The translations under genes were made by a program, and so were the position numbers. Shown piece after piece: positions 23,992 through 35,032 of a stretch of DNA of 64,000 nucleotides. Numbering within the stretch: the stretch's first letter is position 1; each line of letters starts with the position of its first letter. Origin of the DNA: Turnera subulata (lineage: Eukaryota; Streptophyta; Magnoliopsida; Malpighiales; Passifloraceae); NCBI GenBank assembly GCA_028386065.3, contig JAKUCV010006703.1:19021-83020 (forward strand), given 5' to 3'. A model generated the notes under the pieces. It had not been told where the DNA came from and did not search any database. It worked only from the letters and a program-made list of their open reading frames with translations.

Positions 23992-24507
23992 TATTAGTTG
24001 AGCTTACACTTGAGTTAATTCTTGTTCTCCAAGTTGTTACAAAGAGTAGTGTTTTAGGCAAGACTAGTGTGTAGTTTTGCTGGGATCTCAAATCTAGGAT
24101 TAGATTTGGGGAAAGGTTAGAGTTTAGCCTTGGAAAAACTTGTAAAAGGTTAGAGCTTAGCCTGCAAAAGCTTGTTTCTTGTAAAGGTTAGAGCTGAGCC
24201 TACAAAAGCTTCGTTTCTGTAATAGGTTGAGGCTGATCCCGCAAAAGCCTAAGTTAGTGAGAGTTTGAAATCCTAAAGGAGGGTCCTTTAGGTAGTGGAG
24301 GTACCTGGTGAGGGGGAACCACTATAAATCAATGTGCCATCCTTTCTTCTTTCTGCTCTCTTATATTTCTGCTTGTTTGTTTTGCGGGTAAGTGGTTTGT
24401 GACGAAACCCTTTGGTTTGTCTGAAACCAGTCCAGAAATCAAACGCGATTAAAGGGTAGCCTGATTCACCACTCCACCCCACCCCCCCAGGCCTATTTGG
24501 GCAAACA
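23992..24507 (+). mobile_element. Sirevirus-like copia solo LTR, right part
   Basis: R-U5 text typical of Sireviruses: several repeats of AGGTTAGAGCTTAGCCT-like units (24110-24250), then GGGGGAACCACTATAAATC and a C-rich run CACCCCACCCCCCCAGG before the end GGGCAAACA. Followed by the duplication TATTT (24508-24512). Confidence 0.6.
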
Positions 24508-24549
24508 TATTTTTCTTGCCTTTAAATTTTAATGTATGGTGAAGCAAGT

Positions 24550-24836
24550 ATTGTGTACGGTTTAAAATTATAAGGGAAGGTGGTAGCTTGGTGCTATTAC
24601 AAATATTTAATTGAGGAACTTCTTAAGAAGTTTGGATACTTTGATTTCGTATCCCTATAATATAATTCTTAATTAAATTTAGAAGAGATTCGATAACTCC
24701 GCATGAGTATGCACAAATTGTGGGCGGGATTGATCCGTCGGTATATGCACAATCACTATTGTGGTTATGGGGCTGCCCTATGCAATTTTTAAAAATTATT
24801 TGAGTTACCACAAAGTCATGGTATATATTATAGTGG
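24550..24836 (+). pseudogene. Decayed copia RT C-terminal region
   Basis: Translations in shifting frames give pieces such as KIIREGGSLVL and ELLKKFGYFDF, then, close to the Ogre-like insertion point, SHGIYYSG. These match the end of copia RT and the RNase H connection (GIKI...LSQ, KKFGYFD, LHYSG). Stops and shifts are frequent. The segment continues across the Ogre-like solo LTR at 26989. Confidence 0.5.
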
Positions 24837-25770
24837 TGTGAACACCCAAATTTGACCAACAAATTTTCCACAAAAATTAGATTTTAAACATGTTTGAACT
24901 TAGGGTTAATGAGATGATTTGATCCTAGGAGTAAGGCACGTCAAGAGTTTATTTTAGTGGAAATAATACATTTTGGTAATTTGAGCCTTTGTATATTAGA
25001 ATGCTAGGATTAATTAGATGATTTAATGTTAGGGTAAAATATATAATAAGGTTTATTTACACTGAAATGTGCTTATTTCATTACTTGGGCCTTTTATCTA
25101 TTTTTTATCCAATTTTAATGAGATGATTTATCTTTGGGTTGAGGATGGGTTTAAGGGTCCAAGTTAATGAATTTTCCAGAGTTTAATTAGCCCATTAACA
25201 CATTTCTTGAATTTTCCCTATAATATAAATCTTAATTAAATTTAGAAGAGATTCGATAACTCCGCATGAGTATGCACAAATTGTGGGCGGATTGATCCGC
25301 GGTATATGCACAATCATTATTGTGGTTGTGGGGCTGCCCTATGCAAATTTTAAAAATTATTTGAGTTACCACAAAGTCATGGTATCTATTGTAGTGGTGT
25401 GAACACCCAAATTTGACCAACTAATTTTCCACAAAAATTAGATTTTCAACATGTTTGAACTTAGGGTTAGTGAGATGATTTGATCCTAGGAGTAAGGCAC
25501 GTCAAGAGTTTATTTTAGTGGAAATAATACATTTTGGTAAGTTGAGCCTTTGTGTATTAGAATGCTAGGATTAATTAGATGATTTAATGTTAGGGTAAAA
25601 TATATAATAAAGTTTATTTACACTGAAATGTGCTTATTTCATTACTTGGGCCTTTTATCTATTTTTTATCCAATTTTAATGAGATGATTTATCTTTGGGT
25701 TGAGGATGGGTTTAAGGGTACAAGTTAATGAATTTTCCAGAGTTTAATTAGCCCATTAACACATTTCTTG
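24653..25770. repeat. Tandem duplication, two units of about 563 bp
   Basis: 24653-25215 and 25216-25770 are near-identical. Each unit holds about 180 bp of the copia remnant followed by the first about 375 bp of the Ogre-like LTR, so the duplication arose after LTR insertion and spans the insertion boundary. Confidence 0.93.
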
Positions 25771-26983
25771 CAAATTAATTTTAGCTCTAATTTTCGTGGA
25801 AAATCAGAGTTAAATCATCATTTAATTAGATTTTGTGTTTTTTGTATGATTTTGGCTTAAAGGGGTGTCAATATGTAATCTATTAATTTTGGAATGATTT
25901 TGAGAAGTGATAATCAAGTAATGAAGTGATTCTGGGTCGATTAGGGGGTTGATTACGCGGTAGGATCAAATCAGAGCTGAAATAGGGTGATTGGGGGTCG
26001 AGAAAGGAAAGAACGGGTGACACGCGGGGTGACCGACGGTCATCGCAGATACTGGCGGACATCCCCACATGACCGCCGGCACTGGTGGTCATCCAGCAGA
26101 TGACCGCCGGTAGTGGCGGTCATGCGTGCCCAGAATCTCCGATTTTGTTTCTAATTCGATCCTACGCGGTTTTGGACCAAATCTTCGGGCATAATCTTCA
26201 CCATTAAGCAGGTCCACGCCCCTAGGCTTCCCAAAACACTTTAAATAGGACTCCTCACACATATTTCAAAACACACACATTATTTTCCATATACACACCC
26301 ACAAGCTTGAGTGCTTGGAGAAACTCTACCTCTCCAAGCCTAGAAATCTTTTATAGGCAGAAACTCTGGTGGAATTTCGTGGGAAACATCAGTAGTAGTC
26401 CAGCAAGGAGGAATCAAGAAGAGGATCAACCGTTGAGCTTAGAAGTGGCAAGAAGGTGGGTGTAGAACACAACCCAATTCAAGTAGCTAGAGGAGGGCTA
26501 CAAGAGGTAACACTAATCCCTTCTTGTTTGATTCTGATTGATTATATGCTGATGCTTTTGATGATGTAAGTGGCGACTTAATGACATGTTTAGAACTACG
26601 TGGCTTTGACCCCGGTCACTCGGGTACGTAGGTAGTCTCGGTTTTACAACGGGATGCAAGCCAAATCTTCTTCTTCTTCTCCCCTTCTCTTTACTTTCCG
26701 CACGTGCACACCTACACAATGCACAATTTGCACTTTGCAATCGCACAAGTTTTCGACCCAACATGGATGGGTGCCTAACACCTTCCCATCCGTGATGAAC
26801 CCCCGATCTCATGTCTTTGGTTGCTATGACCATGTAGCCTAAAGGAGTCATACAAAGGTTTTTTCCAAATTTTTTCCTTAATAAAATTTAGGTGGCGACT
26901 CCATTGATATGGGATTGACCCGAGGAAGAAGGTGAAAAGGAATAGGTGAATAGGCCCAAGTGATTTTGGGTCGGGTATTCACA
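24837..26983 (+). mobile_element. Ogre/Tat-like solo LTR (A), with duplicated left end
   Basis: Starts TGTGAACACCCAAATTTGACC and ends GTATTCACA, flanked by AGTGG at 24832-24836 and 26984-26988 (also 25393-25397 in the second duplication unit). Without the duplication it is 1586 bp (25398-26983). The same LTR family occurs at 43335, 47932, 58412 and 60155, where two copies are followed by the TGGCGACTCC primer site. No interior is present here, hence solo LTR. TATA-like TTTAAATA at 26240-26247. Confidence 0.85.
26031..26123. promoter_or_regulatory. Reiterated ATGACCGCC/GGCGGTCAT hairpins upstream of the LTR A TATA box
   Basis: Two clear inverted pairs of the form ATGACCGCCGG-n-TGGCGGTCAT plus a degenerate one, ending about 117 bp upstream of the TATA-like box. 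Equivalent blocks occur in the other Ogre-like LTRs with different copy number. Confidence 0.7.
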
Positions 26984-26988
26984 AGTGG

Positions 26989-27430
26989 ACTTTCATTGTA
27001 CTAACCAAGAGTACAGTGATGTTAAATGAATTTTTTTAATTCATATGGTGTAAAGTTCGCTGATGGTGGTGCCATTACTTTTTTAATTGACTTTGAGGCT
27101 AAGTAATTGAAATTATCTTAACGAGTATTCCGTTGAAATAAAACCTACGTGACTGTGTCTATGCGTTGTAATTGCAAAGAGGCAATAGACAACATGAAGA
27201 AAATAAATTCTACTGAGAGAAATAGACACATATAACTAATAACTTTTGACAAAATAGCGCTATTGAGCGATGCAATCAAATTTCCATATATTATATGAAG
27301 TCAGAAGTGATTTGGCCGATCATCTGACAAACCCCCGGGAAGAGAATTAATAAACGAAACATCAAGGGGAATGGGACCTAATATTGCCTGACTGGAATTA
27401 ATTAGTGATGGCAACCCAACCTGCGTGATC
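26989..27430 (+). pseudogene. Decayed copia RNase H remnant
   Basis: Around 27150-27390 the translation gives NCKEAIDNM, RNRHI, YMKSEV and, after a shift, LADHLTNP followed by REL and a TSRGMG-like tail. These align in order with the copia RNase H catalytic segment (DCQAAI, SRHI, YVRSE, LADPLTK). It belongs to the remnant at 24550-24836. Confidence 0.6.
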
Positions 27431-27960
27431 GGAAATCCCATGAAACAGGTTCATATGGGTATTAGTAAGTCACTGATTAATTCTGTTAGTACTCGTACTT
27501 TTGTCCCTTCCTATGATGTGAGAAAATAGTACTAGGCTACATTGATCGAGAGGATGAGCTAGACTCTTAATGGACTTCATATCCCTTACGGGTGGTGTAT
27601 AACTTGTAGTATACACTTGATGAGATCTTCTATATGAGTGTGGAACGTGGCCGTTCCTATGAGGTTATAATTCCAGGCACACCTCTAGAGCACTCAAGAA
27701 TTTCCAGGCGCGCGCACGGCCGAAATGTGCAAAACCGCGATAACACCAAGAATTGTGCGGGTGTAATATGATTGGTAAGAACTCTCACTTGCCAAAGTGT
27801 TTATCAGATCATAGTAACTATTTTGTTATACTGATAGACACGGCTTGTTAAGACTTATCGGTCTAGGCTTGGTTCATAGTCTACGGACACCAGATTCGAC
27901 GTATTACACTCTTTAGTATTTAGAACCCAGTTGATTTCTTTTAATTATTTCTTTTCAAAT

Positions 27961-28449
27961 ATGTGGGGATTGTTGTATAAATTAATTATTTCAAAAGAAA
28001 GTAACCAGTGGATTAATAACCCTTTATTTCACTTTCTCCTTTCAAATCAATTTTTTAATGGCTTTCATCATTGAGACGTTTGAGCAGTAACTTTGCAGCT
28101 TTGGTTTTAAGTAATTTAGTCAAAGTTTTCAATTTTCAAATAAATTGGCAGATTATTTCGGTTTTTGAACGTTAAAGTGGGTGTTACAAAATTGAATTTC
28201 ATAATTTAATTTGAGCCAAAGCATGCCTTGGAGCTTATAAATAGAACTTGAGCCATTTGTTTGAAAATCAGGTGCAAAAGTATTCTCTCCCACATTTTGT
28301 TGTTCTTCTCTAATCTTAGATGGGTTCCTGTCAATATAGGTAGAAGAACCTGTTGAATCCTGAGGGAACTTTGTCAGAGGCAAAATATTCTTTTAGAACA
28401 GTGCCCAGCACGCCTCAGGTTATGTGTTATGCTCCAAATTTTTCCAACA
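27961..28449 (+). repeat. Polypurine tract and probable 3' LTR of the decayed copia element
   Basis: ATGTGGGGAT (27961-27970) is followed by TGTTGTATAA; the block ends CCAACA at 28449, giving a TGTTG/CAACA inverted terminus and about 479 bp. A TATA box TTATAAATAG lies near 28239. No second copy is in the window, so the boundaries are by rule only. Confidence 0.45.
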
Positions 28450-28571
28450 AATAATACCAAGTTAACAGAATAGGTAGCTGTTTTACCAAAACCATGAGCT
28501 GAACGCGAGGGAATGCAGCAAAATGGGGCAATGCCTTTAGTTGGGGAGCATGAAGGCTGACCAGTAACCAC
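28440..28571 (-). pseudogene. Possible eIF4A-like DEAD-box helicase fragment
   Basis: The minus-strand frame reads KGIAPFC, then GFGKTATYS after about a dozen residues. In eIF4A the Q-motif region RGIVPFCKG is followed after a similar distance by motif I (GTGKTATF). Order and spacing agree, but about two residues are missing, the first glycine-serine part of motif I is altered, and no further helicase motif is found. If real it is a retro-copied or captured exon fragment. A chance match is possible. Confidence 0.35.
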
Positions 28572-28579
28572 TCTTACCT

Positions 28580-29600
28580 TGCACGCGGTCCGCTTTGGTG
28601 TGCCAACTTAAATAATAGAGGCCACCCCCTAACATACGTTATCATGGTTGGTGGACTTTTGAATTTAAGTGAAAATTTTTTACCCACTCAAGTTGGTATT
28701 CTATAAATTCTGGGTAATTTTCAGCACTTCTTCTCTTCAATTCAAGATAACTTCCAATAATATTTTTCAAATTTATCCACCGTCTATCTTTATTTTTCAT
28801 TTCTTATATTCATAACATAAAAAGGATAATTTTGAAATCCTCAATCCTTATGGCAAAAGCTTGGGTAGGACGGAGAGAGATATAGAATAGTTCCATGGGT
28901 GTGAAGAGGTCGTCTATGCATGAAGAGGGAAAAATTAGGATCATTCCAATATTCCATAAGACTTCATTTTATTTTTATTCTTTTTTTGATGCTAGAAGAG
29001 TATTCAGGACTCGAAATCTGGACTTTGGAGTTTAAGGGGAATGCAGTACGCTTTACCACTGCACCCAATGCTAATTGGTTATTTTTATCCTTATTATATA
29101 AAACCCCGTTGGAATTTGTTTAATTTAGCTGGAGCCAAGAAGATAAAAATCCCCCCTCCATTTATTTTCTCTATCCAAAAGACTAGAACTCGAGAGCTTC
29201 TTCAAAGACCAAACAGGAATCATTTGAAAAACCAGTATCGATTCCATTTCAAGAATCATTGGATATTAAAAATACAAATAAGAAATTTAGCCCAAGTGTT
29301 CAGCTTTAAAGCAATTAAACTCTTCTCTGGGTTTACGATGGACCATGGCACATGAGTCTACTCTTTGCTTCCCGTTTACTTTGCCACATGGCAATGAACA
29401 ACAAGGTAGGTGATGAATGTCAACCCCGAACATGGAAATACATGTCCAACAGGGCCCATAATAATGAACGCCTAAGACCAGATAGCTTTTACTAAGGTAT
29501 ACAATCTGAATTATGCAGTGGAATACTTTGGTGCAGAGAATGGTTAAGCCTGGGTTGGTCGACTAGTAAACTGTCAAGAATGTGTCCTGTGACATTGAAA
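28580..29600. other. Unassigned sequence
   Basis: No coding domain or repeat boundary recognised. It lies immediately downstream (minus sense) of the PPR gene and could contain its 3' untranslated region. Confidence 0.4.
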
Positions 29601-29610
29601 ACATGGGAAT

Positions 29611-30837
29611 TTACCAGTAATCCCCGCAAGAACATGCTCCATTTTTAAAATGGTGGAATCGCTTTGTGTCTCGAATTATGATTGTACGATTCTCAATCAG
29701 TGAAATGTGTTTTGCAGTGTCGTGACAGTCGCCACAAATCCTTAGATTCTTTGTAATGATTAATGGCAAGCCAGGGGAAGTTACCAGAAGTCCAAATGCA
29801 ATTGCTAACTTCTCACTGTGCTCGTTGATCAAATCCGCTTTCACCTCTTCATCAACATCATGCAGAACATATTCAGTTTTTGGTGTCAATCCAGCCTCCC
29901 GGATCTTCCTAATAAGGATCTCCAACTTGTTATATATTAGCTTTGTGTCAGGGTGTGATCGATCGGCTGTTACAAAGCGATGGATTGTGTTTCCATGTTC
30001 AATGAAACTGCATCCAGGATTTCTGGCAAGATTCCTTTCCTTCAGCAACGCCCTCACTTTTGAAGCATTGCCCCACTGACCAGCAGCAGAATACATATTT
30101 GACAACATTATATAGTTTCTCGAGTCTGATGGATCTATGGCAAACAACTTCTCTGCAACTCTCGTCCCGAGCTCAATGTTACGATAAACCCTGCAAGCAC
30201 CAATTAGAGCTCCCCAAACACCAGAATTTGGCTCCATTGGCATGCTCTTGATAAACTCATAAGCATCATTCAGAAGTCCAGAGCGGCCCAAGAGATCAAC
30301 CATGCAGGAATAGTGATCCAACCTTGGAACAACTCCATAAACTTCAGGCATAGTTTTGAAGTAAAGTTTTCCTTCCTTCACTAGCCCGGAATGGCTGCAA
30401 GCACTTAATAAATGAGTGAAGGTAACATGATCAGGCATCACACCTTCTCTAACCATGAGTTCAAAATGCTCCACCGCTTCTCTTCCACACCCGTGCACTG
30501 CATAAGCTGCAACCATGGCTGTCCATGCCACAGCATCCGGCCTCATCATTTCTCCAAAGATCCTGATCGACACACTCAATAAACCCAACTTGGCATACAA
30601 ATTCAGTAATGCAGTTCCAACAGCCAAATTCGAATCAAGGCCACAGCCAAATATGCAACAATGTATAGCCTCAGTCAGTTTCCTTGCACCTAAAGTCTCA
30701 CAGGCTTGAAGCACAGTAACTACAGTGGCTCGATCAGGCGTAATCCCATCCCTTCTCAACATAANCCTTAAGATGGGAACCTGGAGTGATATTGAATGTT
30801 GTGAAGCTTTTTGGACATGATAAAGAATCATTATCAT
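29611..30837 (-). CDS. PPR-DYW protein, C-terminal part (organelle RNA editing factor type)
   Basis: An open frame of 408 codons ending CSCGDYW. From residue about 34 on it holds PLS-type pentatricopeptide repeats (AVGTALLNLYAKLGLL, DAVAWTAMVAAYAVHG, VMPDHVTFTHLLSACSHSG, HYSCMVDLLGRSGLLNDA), the E/E+ region (RNYIMLSNMYSAAGQW, KERNLARNPGCSFIE), and the DYW cytidine-deaminase domain with HSEKLA (near residue 340), CGDCH (near 368) and the terminal DYW. Such proteins bind organelle transcripts and convert specific C to U. The family usually has 500-900 residues; here homology begins right after an ambiguous base (30765, residue 25), and the first about 25 residues do not look like PPR text. So the gene is 5' truncated or the assembly is joined there. 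No disabling mutation is seen in the rest. Confidence 0.82.
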   Translation of the reverse strand: MIMILYHVQKASQHSISLQVPILRXMLRRDGITPDRATVVTVLQACETLGARKLTEAIHCCIFGCGLDSNLAVGTALLNLYAKLGLLSVSIRIFGEMMRPDAVAWTAMVAAYAVHGCGREAVEHFELMVREGVMPDHVTFTHLLSACSHSGLVKEGKLYFKTMPEVYGVVPRLDHYSCMVDLLGRSGLLNDAYEFIKSMPMEPNSGVWGALIGACRVYRNIELGTRVAEKLFAIDPSDSRNYIMLSNMYSAAGQWGNASKVRALLKERNLARNPGCSFIEHGNTIHRFVTADRSHPDTKLIYNKLEILIRKIREAGLTPKTEYVLHDVDEEVKADLINEHSEKLAIAFGLLVTSPGLPLIITKNLRICGDCHDTAKHISLIENRTIIIRDTKRFHHFKNGACSCGDYW

Positions 30838-31439
30838 TTACCATCTTTCTTACAATTCAAGTAACCATAAACTGGGGAGATTGGCTAGCGATTGTAGTAG
30901 CTTCTTTGCTCGTTTCCTCCCTGGTTCATTATCGCCGTGTTTCGCGACGACGGGCCCTTAGATACAAAATGGAAGCCCAGATAGGCTTTTTCTTCTTCTC
31001 TTTTACTTTTTTTCGTTGGTTCAACAGGAAAGCCTGGATAGTCTAGTCCTCCTCGTAAATGGGCTCCTCATCCATATTTTTGAAGGGCCTCCTACTCCAT
31101 CTTCTTTGACAGAAAAATATGGTTCAAACTTCAAAGGAAGAACCACTCCTCCATATTTATTCAATTTTTATGAATTGACATTTCCAAATTTTATAAATTT
31201 TTAACTTCAAGAAATGAGATTAGATGATTTAAACTTTATAACTCAGTCCGAAAAATTATGAGTGGAAGACAAAGTTATTCCCACCTATACGAAATATCCA
31301 AAAATATATATCTTGCAATCCAAATGGCCCAACCCTACTTGTACCTTATATCATATATAGATTTGATATTACCATTACAATTGTCATCGATATAAAATAA
31401 GAATCCAAAGCCAATTTTATTAGATAACGGTGAATAATT
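30838..31439. other. Unassigned sequence upstream of the PPR fragment
   Basis: No PPR repeats are readable on the minus strand here, supporting a truncation at about 30765. No other feature recognised. Confidence 0.5.
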
Positions 31440-31508
31440 TGTTGGCATTGACGAAATCAAACATGATTTACGTAATCAATGTCAATGTAAAAATCCCTTG
31501 TTGACCTA
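31440..31508 (+). repeat. 5' LTR of short-LTR copia element, first 69 bp
   Basis: TGTTGGCATTGACGAAATCA matches the 3' LTR start at 42893 (TGTTGGTATGATTGATGAAT) and continues colinearly to GTTGACCTA, where the CRM-like element interrupts it. The LTR resumes at 39082. Confidence 0.8.
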
Positions 31509-32510
31509 TGATACAAATAAGGAGCCTTCAAGCACCATTGGAGAGGATGATGGCGCCATGGCACTTGCTCAAGGTCCAATTACAAGAGCAAGATCAAAGA
31601 TGCTCAAGAATCAGCTCTTGGTTCGCATTCAAGCATTCTTGAACAAAGAGTTGCACGAAGACATCCTGATCAAGCTTGGAGAGAAGCTGAAACAGAAGCC
31701 CGTTTATTTGCTGTCAATTAAGGAGTAATTGACTCAAGAGCATCATTGGGGCCTAGTCAACATTGGTTGCTGTCCATTAGGGCCAAGTCGACATATCTTT
31801 AGTTTTACAATTTAAGGTTGCCGAATTTTATAATAAACTCTCTTTTATGAATTCGGCTTGGGTTATGTTTTTAATTATATTGTTGGGTCAAGTCCAATAT
31901 TAATGAGTTGGTTAATTTGGGCATAAGTTATTTGGGATTTTATTTGTAAGGTTTTAATTAGTGTCCAATTAATGTGGGCCCAATTAAAATCCAGGTTCCA
32001 TTAGGGTTAGGGTTTTGGCCAAATTTGGTCCAAACTAGGGTTTAGGGTTTCGGTACTTAGTGAGGTCGACCTAGGGTTATTAGGTTTAGTATAAATATGT
32101 TCTTTTGTGGCTGTTGCAAAGGTTAGACATTCTGGAAAATAAAAATTACGTTTTCTCTTAAGAGAGTTTCTTTTCTGTTTGAGTTATTCAAACAAATCCT
32201 TGAGTGCTGATGCTCTTGGAAACCTTGAGTGCTGATTCTCTAGGTTTATTCTAGGGATTTAGAATAACTTTTCAGGTTTGCAAATCTGTGGTGCAGTTCT
32301 GATTTCCTAGTTGCTAACGTTTGACTCTCTTGCTGATTAAGGTTTCAACTGTTGGCGCATTCTTGTGTGTTAAAGCCTTATTTTTTCTTTCATGTTGATT
32401 TGGGAGGAATAAGGGGTAGAGATTCACAAAGTTTGATTGATATTGAGGTCAGGACCACAATCTGATTCAGTAGGAATTCTGGTGCTGATTCTAGGGTTCC
32501 TGCCGTATCA
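31509..32510 (+). repeat. 5' LTR of the CRM-like element
   Basis: 1002 bp, TGATACAAAT ... GCCGTATCA. Contains TATAAATA at 32090-32097. Its first 220 bp repeat the C-terminal coding tail of pol because that tail lies in the 3' LTR; the frame at 31498-31728 is therefore not a separate gene. Confidence 0.95.
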
Positions 32511-32515
32511 TTTTT

Positions 32516-32530
32516 TGGTAGCGGAGCAGG
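32516..32530 (+). other. Primer-binding site of the CRM-like element
   Basis: TGGTAGCGGAGCAGG, five bases after the LTR end; 10 of 12 matches to the plant initiator-Met site TGGTATCAGAGC. Confidence 0.8.
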
Positions 32531-33412
32531 TTTCAATCAATCATATCCCTTTGTGTTTTCAATTCTGTCAATTGTGTTTTTCTTCAATTCGTGGCCTTTT
32601 CTTTGTTGTTCTTCAGATTTCAGGTCGAGTTACTGTTCATCAAAACAGTAAACACTAATTATGTTCACGAAAATTAAAAAAAAAATCGAATTTTGTTATT
32701 CTGCTACTCTCGACATTATTTAAAAAAAAGTTGGAATTCTGTGTCGACATCAGTTTTTTTTTTAAAAAAAAAAGAGAGAGCAAAGTCACTTGGTTGGAAT
32801 TAGGGTTTCTGAAATTAGGGTTTCTGAAAATTGTTGTTCTTGCTGATTGGAATTGCAATTTTTGGAATCTTGTTGCAGGATCTGATTTGGGCCGAATTGA
32901 CTTGGTCAATTAATTGTTGAATTGGCTGAATTTGGGTTGATTGGAATTGTTGGAAGTGGCTGTTGTGATTTGTTGAAATCAAATTGTAAGAAAAGGGTTA
33001 CAAATTCGATTTGGGTGTGTTGTGTTGCAAGTGATTTGATTTACATCTTTGCTGCAGGAATTTGGGTTTTTCTTTGCTTATATTTTTCGAATTGAGCTTT
33101 TTCTTGTGTTGGGTAATTAATGTTTCAGAATTGCTCAACTTGTGCCAATATTCAAACACATACAAATCTTGTTCTATGTGTGTATTTCTTTTCTTCTTGG
33201 AGTCTGATTTGCTAGCCTTTCTTTCTTTTCTATTAGGATTTATTGCCTTCTTTAGAATTACTTCACTGATTTTGTTTGTTTGATTTGTTTATTTAGATCC
33301 TGACTAATAAATTGAAGTTGAATCAGGAGAGGTAAAAGGCTGAGTGATTACATCAATTGCCAAGAGAGTAAACACGAGAGCTTATACACGTGAGGATTTG
33401 TTTTTCTACTAA
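32531..33412 (+). other. Untranslated leader of the CRM-like element
   Basis: About 0.9 kb, T-rich with no coding frame of note, between the primer-binding site and gag. It ends in a pyrimidine-rich run and TTTTTGCAG (33417-33425), a good 3' splice-site match just before the gag frame. Confidence 0.6.
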
Positions 33413-35032
33413 CTAGTTTTTGCAGGTAATAGCATCTTGTCAAATCCGGGCAATGAAGGTGATCAGGTCAATCTTGCTGCCTTAATTAGGCAAACAGCTG
33501 AGCAGTTGCAGCTTCAAATCAGAGAGTTGAACACAAGAGTGGAGAGGCAAGGAAGAGACTTGGGAGCTCGGCTTGAAAGGCAAGAGAGAGCTATTCAAGA
33601 GCTTTCCAATGGCGATGATGGGCCTCGAGATGGGGAAGCTCATGGTCGTGAAGAAGAAGAAGAAGTAGAGGAACGAGTTGGTGATAATCAGAGAATACCT
33701 AGAGGCCGCGGCAATGGAGGCCGAGGAGACGACATTAGTGGTTTCCGACCTAGGTTGGATCTGTACTTCATCAACCAGGAAGGAGGTGCAATGCGATTGG
33801 ACAATGATGTTAATAGCATCAAGATGAAGCTGCCTACATTCCATGGAACTAGTGATCCTGAGGTATTCATTGATTGGGTACATGACATGGAGGCTATCTT
33901 TGATTGCCATCGATACACTGAAGAGAAGAAGGTCAAACTTGCAGTGGTGGAATTCAAAGATTATGCTAGGTCATGGTGGAAAATGACTCTTAATACCCGA
34001 AGAGAGTATGGAGAGCCTGAGATAGAGACTTGGGCAGAGATGAAATGGATTATGAAGAAGAGGTTTGTGCCTGTGACACATCAAAGGGAGCTGATGCTTA
34101 AGTTCCAATCGATGAAGCAAGACAACAAGACGGTGGAAGAGTACTGGAATGCATTGGAGATGGCAATGAACCAAGCTGGTGTTGTTGAGGAGGAACAAGC
34201 TACTATGTCTCGGTTTTATTATGGTTTAAATACTGATATTGCTCAAGTTCTTGAGTTGCAGCGATATGATGACTTGGAGGACATGGTTGCACTAGCCGCC
34301 AAGATTGAGAAGCAAATTAAGGTGAATAAGGGAGGGAAGTCATCCCATTACACCAGTTGGAGTGCCAGTCCTAAGTACACCAAGCATGAGGTGGGGAGTT
34401 CGAGTAAACCTACCTATGGAACACCCAAGGCGACACCATGGAAAGGAAAAGAGGAGTTAAAATCTGCTCCAACTAAAGAAACCATTGCACCTATAGGGAA
34501 GTTTAGGGATATCAAATATTTCAGATGCTTTGGGAAGGGACATTATGCTGCTCAGTGTCCAAACAAGAAGGCTATGATGGTCAAGGAGAATGGAGACATC
34601 TATTCTAAAGATGATGAAGATGTCGATCCCAATATGCCTGAATTGGAGGATGTCCAAGATGATTCTGAAGAAGAAGTGGTGCGCAAGTTGTATGTCACTC
34701 GAAGGGTGTTGAACATGCAACAAAGAGATGATGGGAGTCAGCAGAGAGAGAACATCTTTTACACTAGATGCATGATTGGAGACAAGCCACGTAGTATGAT
34801 CATTGATGGTGGGAGTTGCACCAATGTGGCGAGTTCTATGCTAGTGGAAAAGATGGGATTGGAGAGTTTGAAGCATCCACGACCTTTCAAGCTTCAATGG
34901 CTGAATGATTCTGGAGAAGTGAAAGTCACCAAACAGGTTTTAATTTCTTTCTCCATTGGTCGATACACTGATCAGGTTCTATGTGATGTTGTACATATGC
35001 AGGCTTGTCATATCTTGTTGGGTAGGCCTTGA
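33413..35032 (+). pseudogene. gypsy Gag and aspartic protease
   Basis: The frame is open from 33413 but has no ATG before the conserved part; it reads through TTG at 33437. Gag: coiled-coil-like Q/E/R-rich N-terminus, then the capsid segment (KVKLAVVEFKDYARSWW, FVPVTHQRELMLKFQSM, TVEEYWNALEMAMNQAG). The zinc knuckle reads YFRCFGKGHYAAQC: its first cysteine is tyrosine. Protease active site IIDGGSCTNV lies near residue 454 (34799). The frame ends LLGRP-stop at 35030-35032 (TGA where TGG, Trp, is expected), then continues in the same frame into RT. Confidence 0.9.

Noticed and set aside
31498..31728. 76-codon plus-strand frame
   Set aside because: It is the 5' LTR copy of the CRM-like pol C-terminus, not a gene.
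33482..33910. 142-codon minus-strand frame
   Set aside because: Antisense of the CRM-like gag.
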